A DNA stretch of 6,951 nucleotides from CAZDUZ01 sp964508755. GTDB taxonomy: Bacteria > Patescibacteriota > Dojkabacteria > SC72 > JAFGCJ01. The translations under genes and the position numbers were made by a program. Shown here piece after piece: positions 1 through 6,174 of this stretch. How positions within the stretch are numbered: position 1 is the first letter of the stretch; every line of letters begins with the position of its first letter. The notes under the pieces were generated by a model that was not told the origin of the DNA, did not search any database, and saw nothing but the letters and a program-made list of their open reading frames with translations. The stretch spans positions 1 through 6,951 of the forward strand of contig CAZDUZ010000049.1 in assembly GCA_964508755.1 (NCBI GenBank), given 5' to 3'.

Positions 1-557
1 TAGCAGTTTTTGTAGGTGTTGCACTTGGCTTTGCCGCGATGTTTATGTGGAATAATGTATTTCATGATTATCAACGGGATCGGGTAGAGACTTTCATTAA
101 TCCGGGAGAAAAGTCACAAGGATCAGGTTTTCAAGTTGAGCAATCAAAAGTGGCTATTGGATCGGGTATGATTTGGGGTAAAGGTTTCGGTCTTGGAACA
201 CAAAGCAAACTTCGGTTTCTTCCTGAACATCAAACTGACTTTATCTTTGCTACGTACGCAGAGGAATTTGGTCTCATTGGATCACTAAGTCTTCTTACCC
301 TTTATGGCGTAATATTATTCAGGATATTTAGAGCTTCCATTATTGTTGAAAATCGTTTCGGTTCCTACCTTTGTCTCGCCATTGGCATTAAACTCCTGTT
401 GGAAGTATTCATTAATATGAGTATGAATATGGGAATGATACCCGCTACCGGTGTTCCTCTTCCGTTGATGAGTGCCGGGGGAAGTATGTTTCTCGTTACC
501 ATGACCGGATTGGGACTTGTACAAAGCACACTTGTTCATCGCGAGATAAGTCTTTAA
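1..557 (+). CDS. rodA: Rod shape-determining protein RodA (SEDS peptidoglycan glycosyltransferase), C-terminal part
   Basis: This is the 3' end of a SEDS-family gene; the 5' end lies outside the window and the reading frame is open from base 3, giving 184 visible residues. SEDS proteins are integral membrane glycosyltransferases that polymerise lipid II into glycan strands; RodA works in the elongation complex with a class B penicillin-binding protein. The visible part begins inside a hydrophobic helix, continues with YQRDRV and FINP, then QSKVAIGSG, GKGFGLGTQS and FLPEHQTDFIFA-YAEEFGLIG, which are the RodA/FtsW signatures. The Asp in TDFIF (visible residue 79) matches the Asp known to be essential in RodA. 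At least two further membrane helices follow, with the conserved G-IP-TG-PLP-MS-GGS region. The Gly-rich GTQS and FLPE pattern favours RodA over FtsW. One oddity is PEHQTDF where well-studied RodAs have PE-x-HTDF. It ends 40 bases before rplU, which has its own promoter. Confidence 0.9.
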   Translation, partial: AVFVGVALGFAAMFMWNNVFHDYQRDRVETFINPGEKSQGSGFQVEQSKVAIGSGMIWGKGFGLGTQSKLRFLPEHQTDFIFATYAEEFGLIGSLSLLTLYGVILFRIFRASIIVENRFGSYLCLAIGIKLLLEVFINMSMNMGMIPATGVPLPLMSAGGSMFLVTMTGLGLVQSTLVHREISL

Positions 558-560
558 TGT

Positions 561-589
561 TTGACACAAGCAGAACGCTACGATACAAT
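561..589 (+). promoter_or_regulatory. Strong sigma-70-type promoter for rplU operon
   Basis: A perfect -35 box TTGACA (561-566) is followed by exactly 17 bases and then TACAAT (584-589), one mismatch from the TATAAT consensus. It lies in the 40-base gap between rodA and rplU. Only 8 bases separate the -10 box from the rplU GTG at 598, so transcription should start at about 596-598. Transcription start and translation start therefore nearly coincide. Confidence 0.75.
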
Positions 590-597
590 CACGCCTT

Positions 598-987
598 GTG
601 AAGAATGCAATTTTTGTCATACAACTAGGCGGCACGCAACACCTTGTTAAAGCCGGTGATACGATATCTGTTAACCATATTGAGGGAAAAGTCGGTGATA
701 AGGTTACTATTCCTGATGTACTGCTGATGCAATCAGATGAAGCTCTTGAGATTGGTAAGCCTTCCCTTAATTATTCTGCATCTGCAGAAATTGTAAGACA
801 GTACATGGACACAAAGGTTGATGTTTTCAAATACAAGGCGAAGTCCCGTTATCGTAAAACACATGGACACAGACAATTCTTAACTGCACTTAAAATACAG
901 AAATTTTCTTCTGCAGCAGAAGCTAAAGCTTCAAAGACAGTTGAAAAAGCAGTAAAAGATACAAAGACTTCATCAAAGAAGAAATAA
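598..987 (+). CDS. rplU: 50S ribosomal protein L21, with lysine-rich C-terminal tail
   Basis: L21 binds 23S rRNA in the large ribosomal subunit. The product is 129 residues with the family layout: an N-terminal beta strand AIFVIQLGGTQHLVKAGD (equivalent to the usual Y-AVI-TGGKQY-V--GD), the VGDKVTIPDVLLM strand, and the C-terminal RNA-binding YKAKSRYRKTHGHRQ segment, matching the usual KY-RKK-YRR--GHRQ. The start is GTG at 598; there is no in-frame ATG near it and the conserved domain begins immediately after, so the start is well fixed. L21 is usually a little over 100 residues; here about 25 extra residues rich in Lys, Ala, Ser and Thr follow the conserved domain. There is no Shine-Dalgarno sequence and essentially no 5' leader if the adjacent promoter is used, so no room for a ribosomal-protein leader RNA. 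It is first in an operon with the methyltransferase (7-base gap) and rpmA. Confidence 0.95.
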   Translation: MKNAIFVIQLGGTQHLVKAGDTISVNHIEGKVGDKVTIPDVLLMQSDEALEIGKPSLNYSASAEIVRQYMDTKVDVFKYKAKSRYRKTHGHRQFLTALKIQKFSSAAEAKASKTVEKAVKDTKTSSKKK

Positions 988-994
988 ACGAAAC

Positions 995-2182
995 ATGAAA
1001 TTTTTCTTCGTCCCCGGAAGAAAATGGTTACTTTCTCAAGCTGAAATATCCTCCATCCTTTCGATGAAAGGATATAGATCTGTGGAACTTACTTCAGGTC
1101 CTGACATTCTCCTCTATGATATTCAAGCGGACTCAAATGCGATAGTAGATGTTTTTTCACGTCTTGGAGGATCTGTAAAGGCAGGATATGTGGTAGATGA
1201 TCCATATGAATATCTTGAGAAGGATTTTCTTACCGTGCATATAGAAAATAAAAAAGTACCATTCTCTGTAAGCTTTTATGATGTTTCTTCAGGATTTCGA
1301 GCTATACAGCGATCGCATGCATCTCTTGGAATGGAAATAAAGAAATGGTTCAAGGAAAAAGGTGTATCTGCCCGTTTTGTTTCAAAGTTTGGTTCGATAG
1401 AAACAAGCGCCGTGCTTCTTAAGACGAATCATGTGCTTGAAAAAGGATTTGAGCTAAACCGTTTCAGCCATCCGAAAACACATGATACGATTTGGGGGGT
1501 AACGCTTGCTATTCAAGACTATGAAGGATTTTCTTATAGAGATTATTCAAGACCACGATCAAATAAACTAAAAGGCATGATTCCACCAAAACTTGCTCGG
1601 ATAATGATAAATTTAGCTACTTTACCTGAAAACGGTATTCTATGGGATCCTTTTTGTGGAAGCGGTACGATTGCAATGGAAGCACTTACTCTTGGATATC
1701 AAGTTCTTGCTAGTGACATTGATCCCCTTGCGATAGAAGAGACGAAAGAAAATCTCGCGTGGATCTGTGAAAAGAACTGGATTTCTCACTCAAATTACAA
1801 GGTTTTTGAGCATGACGTTAGAAAAGAACTTCCTGAAACATTGTTATTTGATGCAATTGTGGGAGAGCCGTACCTTGGACCGGTTATTCTTAGAACAGTT
1901 AATATGGATACTGTCCGTGAACTAAATGACGACATTCAACCGCTCTATGATGGTTTAGGACGTGAGATACAGAGACAAATCCAAAAAGGACGTCATGGGA
2001 ATATAGTTGTTGTAGTACCAGGTTTTCGTACAGCTTCGGGATGGCTTGATATGGAAGGCACCTTCGACAAATTTTCTGAAATCACCGAGTTGCCTATAAA
2101 GACACAGAATGATACAAAACACTTGCAATGGGACCGTCCAGATAGTATCATCAGGCGAAATATTTCGAAGTTTAGCTACTAA
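995..2182 (+). CDS. TRM11/TrmG10-like RNA (guanine-N2) methyltransferase, UPF0020 family
   Basis: A predicted SAM-dependent RNA methyltransferase of 395 residues, resembling archaeal TrmG10 and eukaryal Trm11, which make N2-methylguanosine in tRNA. The N-terminal half (about 1-175) is consistent with a degenerate THUMP-type RNA-binding region; this is inferred. RDYSRPRSNKLKGMIPPKLA (183-201) is the linker typical of this family. The Rossmann domain follows: SAM-binding DPFCGSGTIAME (218-229) and SDIDPLAIEETKENL (240-254), the acidic motif that contacts SAM ribose. Motif IV, normally DPPYG or NPPYG, is replaced by VGEPYLGP (289-296). I recall EPYLG from CPR homologues, but catalytic competence is not shown. 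ATG is 7 bases after rplU and the stop is 5 bases before rpmA, so it is co-transcribed with both. In many bacteria this spot holds the Prp protease gene instead. The substrate (tRNA or rRNA) cannot be told from sequence. Confidence 0.8.
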   Translation: MKFFFVPGRKWLLSQAEISSILSMKGYRSVELTSGPDILLYDIQADSNAIVDVFSRLGGSVKAGYVVDDPYEYLEKDFLTVHIENKKVPFSVSFYDVSSGFRAIQRSHASLGMEIKKWFKEKGVSARFVSKFGSIETSAVLLKTNHVLEKGFELNRFSHPKTHDTIWGVTLAIQDYEGFSYRDYSRPRSNKLKGMIPPKLARIMINLATLPENGILWDPFCGSGTIAMEALTLGYQVLASDIDPLAIEETKENLAWICEKNWISHSNYKVFEHDVRKELPETLLFDAIVGEPYLGPVILRTVNMDTVRELNDDIQPLYDGLGREIQRQIQKGRHGNIVVVVPGFRTASGWLDMEGTFDKFSEITELPIKTQNDTKHLQWDRPDSIIRRNISKFSY

Positions 2183-2187
2183 CAACT

Positions 2188-2466
2188 ATGGCACACCTAA
2201 AAGCAGCTGGAGCAAAAGCACACCAAGGAGTAAATATGCGCGGAAAGCGTCTTGGTATTAAGCTATATGCAGGACAGCAGGCGCGAGCGGGCAATATTAT
2301 TGTTCGTCAACGAGGTACCGTTTTCCATGCAGGAGATAATACTCGAGTCGGCCGTGATCATACAATTTACGCAGTATCGGATGGTACCGTATCATTTAGA
2401 AGGATGACCGGACCGAAGCGGACCCAGAAACTTGTTGATGTAGTATCAGAGGAAATCTCAAAATAA
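2188..2466 (+). CDS. rpmA: 50S ribosomal protein L27
   Basis: L27 sits by the peptidyl-transferase centre, its N-terminal tail reaching toward the P-site tRNA. The 92-residue product has all family landmarks: MAHLKAAGAKAHQG at the start (usual MAHKKG-GS--NGRDS), KRLGIKLYAGQ, AGNIIVRQRGT-FH-G-N (residues about 34-50), then GRDHTIYAVSDGTVSF. The protein begins directly at MAH, so it lacks the cleavable N-terminal extension seen in Firmicutes L27 that needs Prp for removal; consistently, no Prp gene lies in the operon. It starts 5 bases after the methyltransferase stop, without a Shine-Dalgarno sequence, and closes the rplU operon. Confidence 0.97.
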   Translation: MAHLKAAGAKAHQGVNMRGKRLGIKLYAGQQARAGNIIVRQRGTVFHAGDNTRVGRDHTIYAVSDGTVSFRRMTGPKRTQKLVDVVSEEISK

Positions 2467-2499
2467 TAGCGAGATCTCTCATATTCTGGCCGTGCAATC

Positions 2500-2505
2500 T
2501 ATGAT
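2500..2505 (+). promoter_or_regulatory. Possible -10 box for the TrmH-family gene
   Basis: TATGAT sits 15 bases before the ATG at 2521 in the 54-base gap after rpmA. I find no recognisable -35 box at 16-18 bases upstream and no extended TGn. If used, the leader would be only about 8-9 bases. The alternative is read-through from the rplU promoter. Confidence 0.25.
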
Positions 2506-2520
2506 GTCATTTCTTTAACC

Positions 2521-3288
2521 ATGAGACGACGTACGAAGTATGTCCAGATCGAAACAAAAAACGCTATATTGGAACTACTTGTTTCAGGGACTCCTGTTGT
2601 CAAACTTTTCATTGCAAGCACCTCATATCGTGATCCAAAATCTAAACAGATTATTCAAGAAGCTTCTGCTCGAGGGGTACCGATAGAAAAAATTTCCAAG
2701 CGAAGAATCGACAGAATGGCTCGATCAGGTCAGTCGGAAAGCATGATCGCTTTGAAAGAGGCTCCTCCCGAGACGAAGCTGTCGGATGTATTAGAAGAGT
2801 TTCATGGAAACGGAAAGAATCTTTTCATTCTTATCCTTGATAATATTCACTATACTCAAAATATTGGAGCGCTTCTTCGCACTGCTTTTGCCTCAGGTGT
2901 TACCTGTGCAATCGTTTCAAAGCGTAAAGATAGCCATTTAACCGATGCGGTGATTCGCACATCAATGGGGGCAAGTGAACGTATACCAGTTATACAAATG
3001 AACTTATTTGAAGCGGTTAAAGAGCTCCAGGATGCAGGGGTACGTATTGTGGGGGTGGATATGAAGGGTCGTCCGTATTATGATTCAGACTTTCGAGGAG
3101 ATGTCGCTATTATTGTTGGAAGCGAAGACACTGGTATTTCAAGAGGGTTGCTCGAACGGTGTGATGATCTTGTGAGTATTCCAATGCAGGAAGGTATTGA
3201 TTCTCTAAATGTAAGTGCTGCCGGTGCGATAATTATGTTTGAAAAACAGCGTCAGGATAAAGTTAAACCTCAAAAGTCGGAAAAGTAG
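2521..3288 (+). CDS. rlmB: SpoU/TrmH-family RNA 2'-O-ribose methyltransferase (RlmB-like)
   Basis: A 255-residue SPOUT-class enzyme that should transfer a methyl group from SAM to a ribose 2'-OH of rRNA or tRNA. The N-terminal domain (about 1-95) has the L30e-like substrate-binding pattern typical of RlmB and TsnR: NAILELLVSGTPVVKLFIA, then ASARGVPIEKISKRRID. The catalytic knotted domain carries all three motifs: motif 1 LDNIHYTQNIGALLRTA (106-122, with N114 and R120), motif 2 VGSEDTGIS (199-207), and motif 3 IPMQEGIDSLNVSAAGAI (220-237). The usual HQG-like stretch at the end of the N-terminal domain is GQSESMIAL here. RlmB methylates G2251 of 23S rRNA in E. coli, and length and domain order fit RlmB better than TrmH, but the exact target is inferred. 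It follows rpmA after 54 bases and is the last + strand gene before the convergent junction. Confidence 0.85.
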   Translation: MRRRTKYVQIETKNAILELLVSGTPVVKLFIASTSYRDPKSKQIIQEASARGVPIEKISKRRIDRMARSGQSESMIALKEAPPETKLSDVLEEFHGNGKNLFILILDNIHYTQNIGALLRTAFASGVTCAIVSKRKDSHLTDAVIRTSMGASERIPVIQMNLFEAVKELQDAGVRIVGVDMKGRPYYDSDFRGDVAIIVGSEDTGISRGLLERCDDLVSIPMQEGIDSLNVSAAGAIIMFEKQRQDKVKPQKSEK

Positions 3289-3371
3289 TAATGCCCTAAA
3301 GGTATTGAAACAACGAAGATTTCCCCTTTTTTCCCCTATGAAAACAAATCAGTATAGACAGGTGTTACACG
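3289..3371. other. Convergent intergenic region with at most a weak terminator
   Basis: This 83-base gap separates the ends of the convergent + strand TrmH-family gene and - strand parB. A small hairpin is possible at 3290-3306 (AATGCC, loop CTAAA, GGTATT, one G-T pair), but no T-run follows it directly. A pyrimidine tract CCCCTTTTTTCCCC lies at 3323-3336. Neither makes a convincing intrinsic terminator on either strand. Confidence 0.3.
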
Positions 3372-4283
3372 TCAACTGGTAATTTTACGGTATATTTCTT
3401 CGAGCTCTTCGTCAGACTTATACCTTAACACAAGCTTTCCTCCGCTTTTCATTTTTTGAATGGTAAGCGGTCTGCTGAAGAATTTCGAAAGATCCTTCTC
3501 AATTTCCATCATTCTCGGGCTAAGCCGTAATGGTCGTCCTCCGGCGCGACGAGTGGCTGGGTCAATGCCATTTTGTATTCTTCTTGCTAATTCTTCTGCC
3601 TGATGAGTTGTCATCCCTCTTTTAACGATAATATTTGCTGCAGCTATCATGGTCTCAGGATCTTTGATAGCAAGTAAGGCTCGAGCATGAGCTTCGGTAA
3701 TGACCGTATCGAGAACTAATTGTTTAATTGCGTCTGGAAGCTTCAAAAGGCGAATTTTATTCACCACTGCAACGCGTGATAAGCCTACTTTACTAGCGAT
3801 ATCTTGATGTTGCAGGTTGAATTTTCGGGCAAGCTGGTCATAAGCGAGAGCTTCTTCGATAGGATTAAGATCTTTTCTTTGCACATTTTCAATGATTGCA
3901 AATTCGAGCATTTGCTGTGCTGAAGCTTCTCGGATAACTACCGGAACAGAAGTAATTCCTGCAAGTTGTGCCGCTCTCCAACGACGCTCACCGGCAATGA
4001 GAACATAATCCTTTTCTCCTCTTTTGGTCACGATAAGCGGTTGAATAATTCCATTTTCGCGAATTGAGTCAGCAATACTGATGAGTTCTTCAGGTTTTAT
4101 TGTCATTCTCGGCTGGTGAGGATTTGCTGAAAGCTGATCAATAGGAAGGTTAGGAATATATCCTCTCGTTGAAAAATCCAATGCCTCTGATGAAATCAGA
4201 GAGGTTAGTCCACGTCCGAGAACAGGATGTAGTGCCGTATTGGTAATGGTTCCACTGACTATTTGCTGACGATTGGAGTCCAT
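3372..4283 (-). CDS. parB: Chromosome-partitioning protein ParB (Spo0J family, CTP-dependent clamp)
   Basis: ParB binds parS sites near the replication origin, uses CTP to close as a sliding clamp, and stimulates the ParA ATPase to move origins apart. The 303-residue product shows the full family order. A basic N-terminal LGRGLTSLI motif (22-30) is the part that contacts ParA. The ParB/Srx domain has NPHQPR (54-59), the CTP-binding GERRWRAAQLAG (98-109) and ENVQRKDLNPIEEA (132-145). A helix-turn-helix lies at about 158-180 (QDIASKVGLSRVAVVNKIRLL), followed by TEAHARALLAI (196-206). The C-terminal dimerisation region begins after a short linker near 245. Length is normal for chromosomal ParB. 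It follows parA by 24 bases in the lepB-parA-parB cluster. Its TGA stop falls exactly at the usual family end, so TGA is a stop in this genome. No Shine-Dalgarno sequence is seen. Confidence 0.96.
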   Translation of the reverse strand: MDSNRQQIVSGTITNTALHPVLGRGLTSLISSEALDFSTRGYIPNLPIDQLSANPHQPRMTIKPEELISIADSIRENGIIQPLIVTKRGEKDYVLIAGERRWRAAQLAGITSVPVVIREASAQQMLEFAIIENVQRKDLNPIEEALAYDQLARKFNLQHQDIASKVGLSRVAVVNKIRLLKLPDAIKQLVLDTVITEAHARALLAIKDPETMIAAANIIVKRGMTTHQAEELARRIQNGIDPATRRAGGRPLRLSPRMMEIEKDLSKFFSRPLTIQKMKSGGKLVLRYKSDEELEEIYRKITS

Positions 4284-4307
4284 ATTTTCATAATAATAAG
4301 TTACTCT

Positions 4308-5096
4308 TTATCCAAATCTTTTGACAAATTCCTGAGCGAGACTTGTGTAAGCATGTGCTCCGGCTGATGAATCATCATAAATATGTATTGGTTTTCCGTG
4401 AGAAGGAGCTTCAGAGAGCTTTACGTTTCGGGGAATAACCGTTTCAAATACGAGCCCCTTAAAAAACAATCTGACTTCCTGGACTACCTGATTAGCAAGT
4501 CTCGTCCTTCCATCATACATAGTAAGCAATACTCCGCCAATCTGCAATTCAGAATTAATATTCCTAACAATATTAACTGTTTCTATCAATTGACCAAGGC
4601 CTTCAAGGGCAAAGAATTCACATTGAATAGGTACGATAATTGCTTGAGCAGCAACGAGAGCATTAATGGTAAGAAGTCCAAGTGAAGGAGGTGAGTCGAT
4701 AAATACATAATCAAACGGTTCATTGAATGATTCAAGGGCTTTTTTAAGAATGTTTTCGCGCGCGAGCTGACTAACGAGTTCAATCTCTGCCCCCGCAAGA
4801 GAAAGGTGAGAGGGAACTAGAAATAGATTCTTAATATCAGTTGGAACAAAAACATCGGAAAGCTTTTTCTGCCCTAAAAGTACATCATATACACTTGGAT
4901 AGGGGGTGCTGGACGCAGTACGGATTAAGGGTTCTGATGCTTTAGGAAATCCAACCCCAGAGGTGAGGTTGGCTTGGGGATCTAGATCAACGAGAAGTAC
5001 TTTTTTCCCTAACTCAGTAAGACAGGCTCCGAGGTTTATCGCAGAAGTGGTTTTACCGACCCCGCCTTTTTGATTTGCAATAACGAATGTGTGCAT
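4308..5096 (-). CDS. parA: Chromosome-partitioning ATPase ParA (Soj type)
   Basis: ParA is a deviant-Walker ATPase that forms ATP-bound dimers on nucleoid DNA; ParB triggers hydrolysis, and the resulting gradient segregates chromosome origins. The 262-residue protein has the deviant Walker A KGGVGKTT (10-17, with signature Lys10 and Lys15), Walker A' LLVDLDPQANLT (34-45), and Walker B VFIDSPPSLGLLTINAL (131-147). The Soj-specific segments TMYDGRTRLANQVVQEVR (192-209) and IPRNVKLSEAPSHGKPI (221-237) are also present. There is no N-terminal DNA-binding domain, so this is the short chromosomal (Soj) form and not a plasmid P1-type ParA. Its ATG lies 3 bases after the lepB stop codon, so the two are co-transcribed and possibly translationally coupled. 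parB follows after 24 bases. Confidence 0.96.
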   Translation of the reverse strand: MHTFVIANQKGGVGKTTSAINLGACLTELGKKVLLVDLDPQANLTSGVGFPKASEPLIRTASSTPYPSVYDVLLGQKKLSDVFVPTDIKNLFLVPSHLSLAGAEIELVSQLARENILKKALESFNEPFDYVFIDSPPSLGLLTINALVAAQAIIVPIQCEFFALEGLGQLIETVNIVRNINSELQIGGVLLTMYDGRTRLANQVVQEVRLFFKGLVFETVIPRNVKLSEAPSHGKPIHIYDDSSAGAHAYTSLAQEFVKRFG

Positions 5097-5099
5097 GAG

Positions 5100-5708
5100 C
5101 TAGGAAATAGTATACGATTGTCTTTCAATTATTGTAAACTGCCGTATCGGATGATAAATAACGAGTGCTCTCCCTTTAATCGTAGTTTTATCTATGGGAC
5201 CAAATGTCCGAGAATCTGAGCTATGCTCACGATTATCCCCGCAGACGAAATACTTACCTGGTGGAACTTTAATTTTCTCTCCCTCGCGTAAATATGGACC
5301 AGGATCAGTGTAGGTATTTGGTGGCAAGTATTTTGATTCGTCGAGTTTTTCACTATTAACATAAATAAAACCATCCCGTATAGAAACGGTATCACCGGGA
5401 AGTCCTATGACTCGCTTAATGTAATCAGTAGTATCTGAATGTTGAAAAATAACCACATCTCCACGTTTTGGTTCACTTACAAAATAGGAGACTTTATCCG
5501 CAAGGAGGAATTGTCCATCAAGAAAATTGGTTTCCATTGATCTTCCAACAACTTCGTGGGGAGAGGCAATAAAGAAATAGATGAAAGCGACAAAACCACC
5601 CGCAATAACAAAGGTTTCAAATACATCATATAGACCTCTGAAAAAGCGTTTTAATCCAGATTGAACAGGGGAAGCTGGTTGAGTGAGAAGGCTTTCATCA
5701 CCGTACAT
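5100..5708 (-). CDS. lepB: Signal peptidase I
   Basis: This membrane-anchored serine protease cuts signal peptides from secreted proteins on the outer face of the cytoplasmic membrane. The 202-residue product has a short cytoplasmic N-terminus, a membrane helix at about 31-48 (ETFVIAGGFVAFIYFFIA), and then the extracytoplasmic catalytic domain. Box B is VVGRSMETNF with nucleophile Ser57. Box D is DYIKRVIGLPGD with general-base Lys98. Box E is GDNREHSSDSRTFGPI (157-172). The Ser-Lys dyad is intact, so the enzyme should be active. It is a single-anchor form with a compact catalytic domain, as in many Gram-positive bacteria and CPR, unlike the two-helix E. coli LepB. It heads the lepB-parA-parB minus-strand cluster; the gap to parA is 3 bases. 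Confidence 0.95.
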   Translation of the reverse strand: MYGDESLLTQPASPVQSGLKRFFRGLYDVFETFVIAGGFVAFIYFFIASPHEVVGRSMETNFLDGQFLLADKVSYFVSEPKRGDVVIFQHSDTTDYIKRVIGLPGDTVSIRDGFIYVNSEKLDESKYLPPNTYTDPGPYLREGEKIKVPPGKYFVCGDNREHSSDSRTFGPIDKTTIKGRALVIYHPIRQFTIIERQSYTIS

Positions 5709-5742
5709 AGACTCTTAAGGCAGTTAAATTGATTATGGGTAC

Positions 5743-5771
5743 ATCATACTACAAATGGGCTGTACAGGTAA
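5743..5771 (-). promoter_or_regulatory. Candidate promoter for lepB-parA-parB
   Basis: On the minus strand a TATGAT -10 box (5748-5743) lies 17 bases downstream of TTACCT (5771-5766), which matches TTGACA at only three positions. It is in the gap between tRNA-Glu and lepB and would give a leader of roughly 28 bases. The spacing is right but the -35 is poor. Confidence 0.35.
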
Positions 5772-5783
5772 GGTCGATTGTTC

Positions 5784-5809
5784 AAAACACCTAAAAGTCG
5801 ATAGAGGTG
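5784..5809 (-). terminator. Weak candidate terminator after tRNA-Glu
   Basis: On the minus strand CACCT (5809-5805) can pair with AGGTG (5792-5788) across a 12-base loop, followed directly by TTTT (5787-5784). The stem is only five pairs, so this is a weak candidate. Its position 15 bases past the tRNA and upstream of the candidate lepB promoter is sensible. Confidence 0.3.
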
Positions 5810-5823
5810 GTCACTTTGCCTAC

Positions 5824-5896
5824 TGCCGCTACGGGGAATCGAACCCCGGTTTACGGGATGAAAACCCGCTGTCCTAGGCCACTAGACGATAGCGGC
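5824..5896 (-). tRNA. tRNA-Glu (anticodon UUC)
   Basis: This 73-base gene includes the discriminator base A at 5824. The acceptor stem GCCGCTA/TAGCGGC pairs perfectly over 7 bp. The D-arm region TCGTCTAGTGGCCTAGGAC is the form typical of bacterial tRNA-Glu. The anticodon stem GCGGG/CCCGT encloses loop TTTTCAT, giving anticodon TTC at 5862-5860, which reads GAA and GAG. The T arm is GGGG-TTCGAAT-CCCC. The 3' CCA is not encoded, so it must be added after transcription. Confidence 0.97.
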
Positions 5897-5913
5897 AACC
5901 GTATGACCGAGCA

Positions 5914-5941
5914 ATTGTACCTTATTTGCTGTTTTTGGAAA
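5914..5941 (-). promoter_or_regulatory. Candidate promoter for tRNA-Glu
   Basis: On the minus strand a TACAAT -10 box (5919-5914) has TTTCCA (5941-5936; four of six matches to TTGACA) 16 bases upstream. The predicted start is about 10 bases before the mature tRNA 5' end. The -35 lies within the last codons of the small cysteine-protein gene. Read-through from upstream is the alternative. Confidence 0.4.
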
Positions 5942-6152
5942 ACTCCTCAGCCTCTTTAAAGGTAGCCCTTCGGTAAGTATCTGTTTCTTTTTCGTATAGA
6001 AACATTCTTTTACAGCTGCAAATGATCATGTCGTGTGCAAAATCAATTTGATACCGTTTACCTTTCTCAAGAGGTGCTGTGCACCCGGGACAGAGTCGCT
6101 TGGTTAATAAGACCTTCTGAAATGGAGATATAAGGTTTTTGAATAGTTTCAT
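5922..6152 (-). CDS. Hypothetical small four-cysteine (zinc-ribbon-like) protein
   Basis: I do not recognise this 76-residue protein. It has an amphipathic, basic N-terminus (MKLFKNLISPFQKVLLTKR) and then CPGC (Cys21, Cys24). After 20 residues follows CSC (Cys45, Cys47), and a charged C-terminal helix (about 54-74) ends the protein. The CxxC-x20-CxC spacing suggests a single zinc-binding or rubredoxin-like knuckle, but this is inference. The frame is open further upstream to an ATG at 6245, but that extension would be read through the tRNA-Leu gene (6204-6288), so the start at 6152 is preferred. It sits 51 bases after tRNA-Leu, and its stop is 25 bases before tRNA-Glu, all on one strand. A TATAAC hexamer (6168-6163) lies 10 bases before the ATG. 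Whether it is expressed as protein is uncertain. Confidence 0.6.
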   Translation of the reverse strand: MKLFKNLISPFQKVLLTKRLCPGCTAPLEKGKRYQIDFAHDMIICSCKRMFLYEKETDTYRRATFKEAEEFSKNSK

Positions 6153-6174
6153 AATTACGGTAGTTATATTAATA

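Noticed and set aside
315..635. 106-codon minus-strand ORF opposite rodA and the rplU start
   Set aside because: It overlaps conserved coding sequence and the rplU promoter on the other strand, with no recognisable domain.
1156..1171. Second parS-like match with CACGT inside the methyltransferase gene
   Set aside because: Only the left half and core match; the right half has one of six bases, so it is within chance.
2471..2510. GAGATCTC and ATGA-TCAT palindromes between rpmA and the TrmH-family gene as terminator or operator
   Set aside because: Both are very short, there is no T-run, and such palindromes are expected by chance.
3372..3374. TGA recoded as glycine (code 25) as in some CPR lineages
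   Set aside because: parB ends at this TGA exactly where the ParB family normally ends, so TGA acts as a stop.
4383..4685. 100-codon + strand ORF opposite parA
   Set aside because: It is antisense to a strongly conserved ATPase and its translation resembles no protein family.
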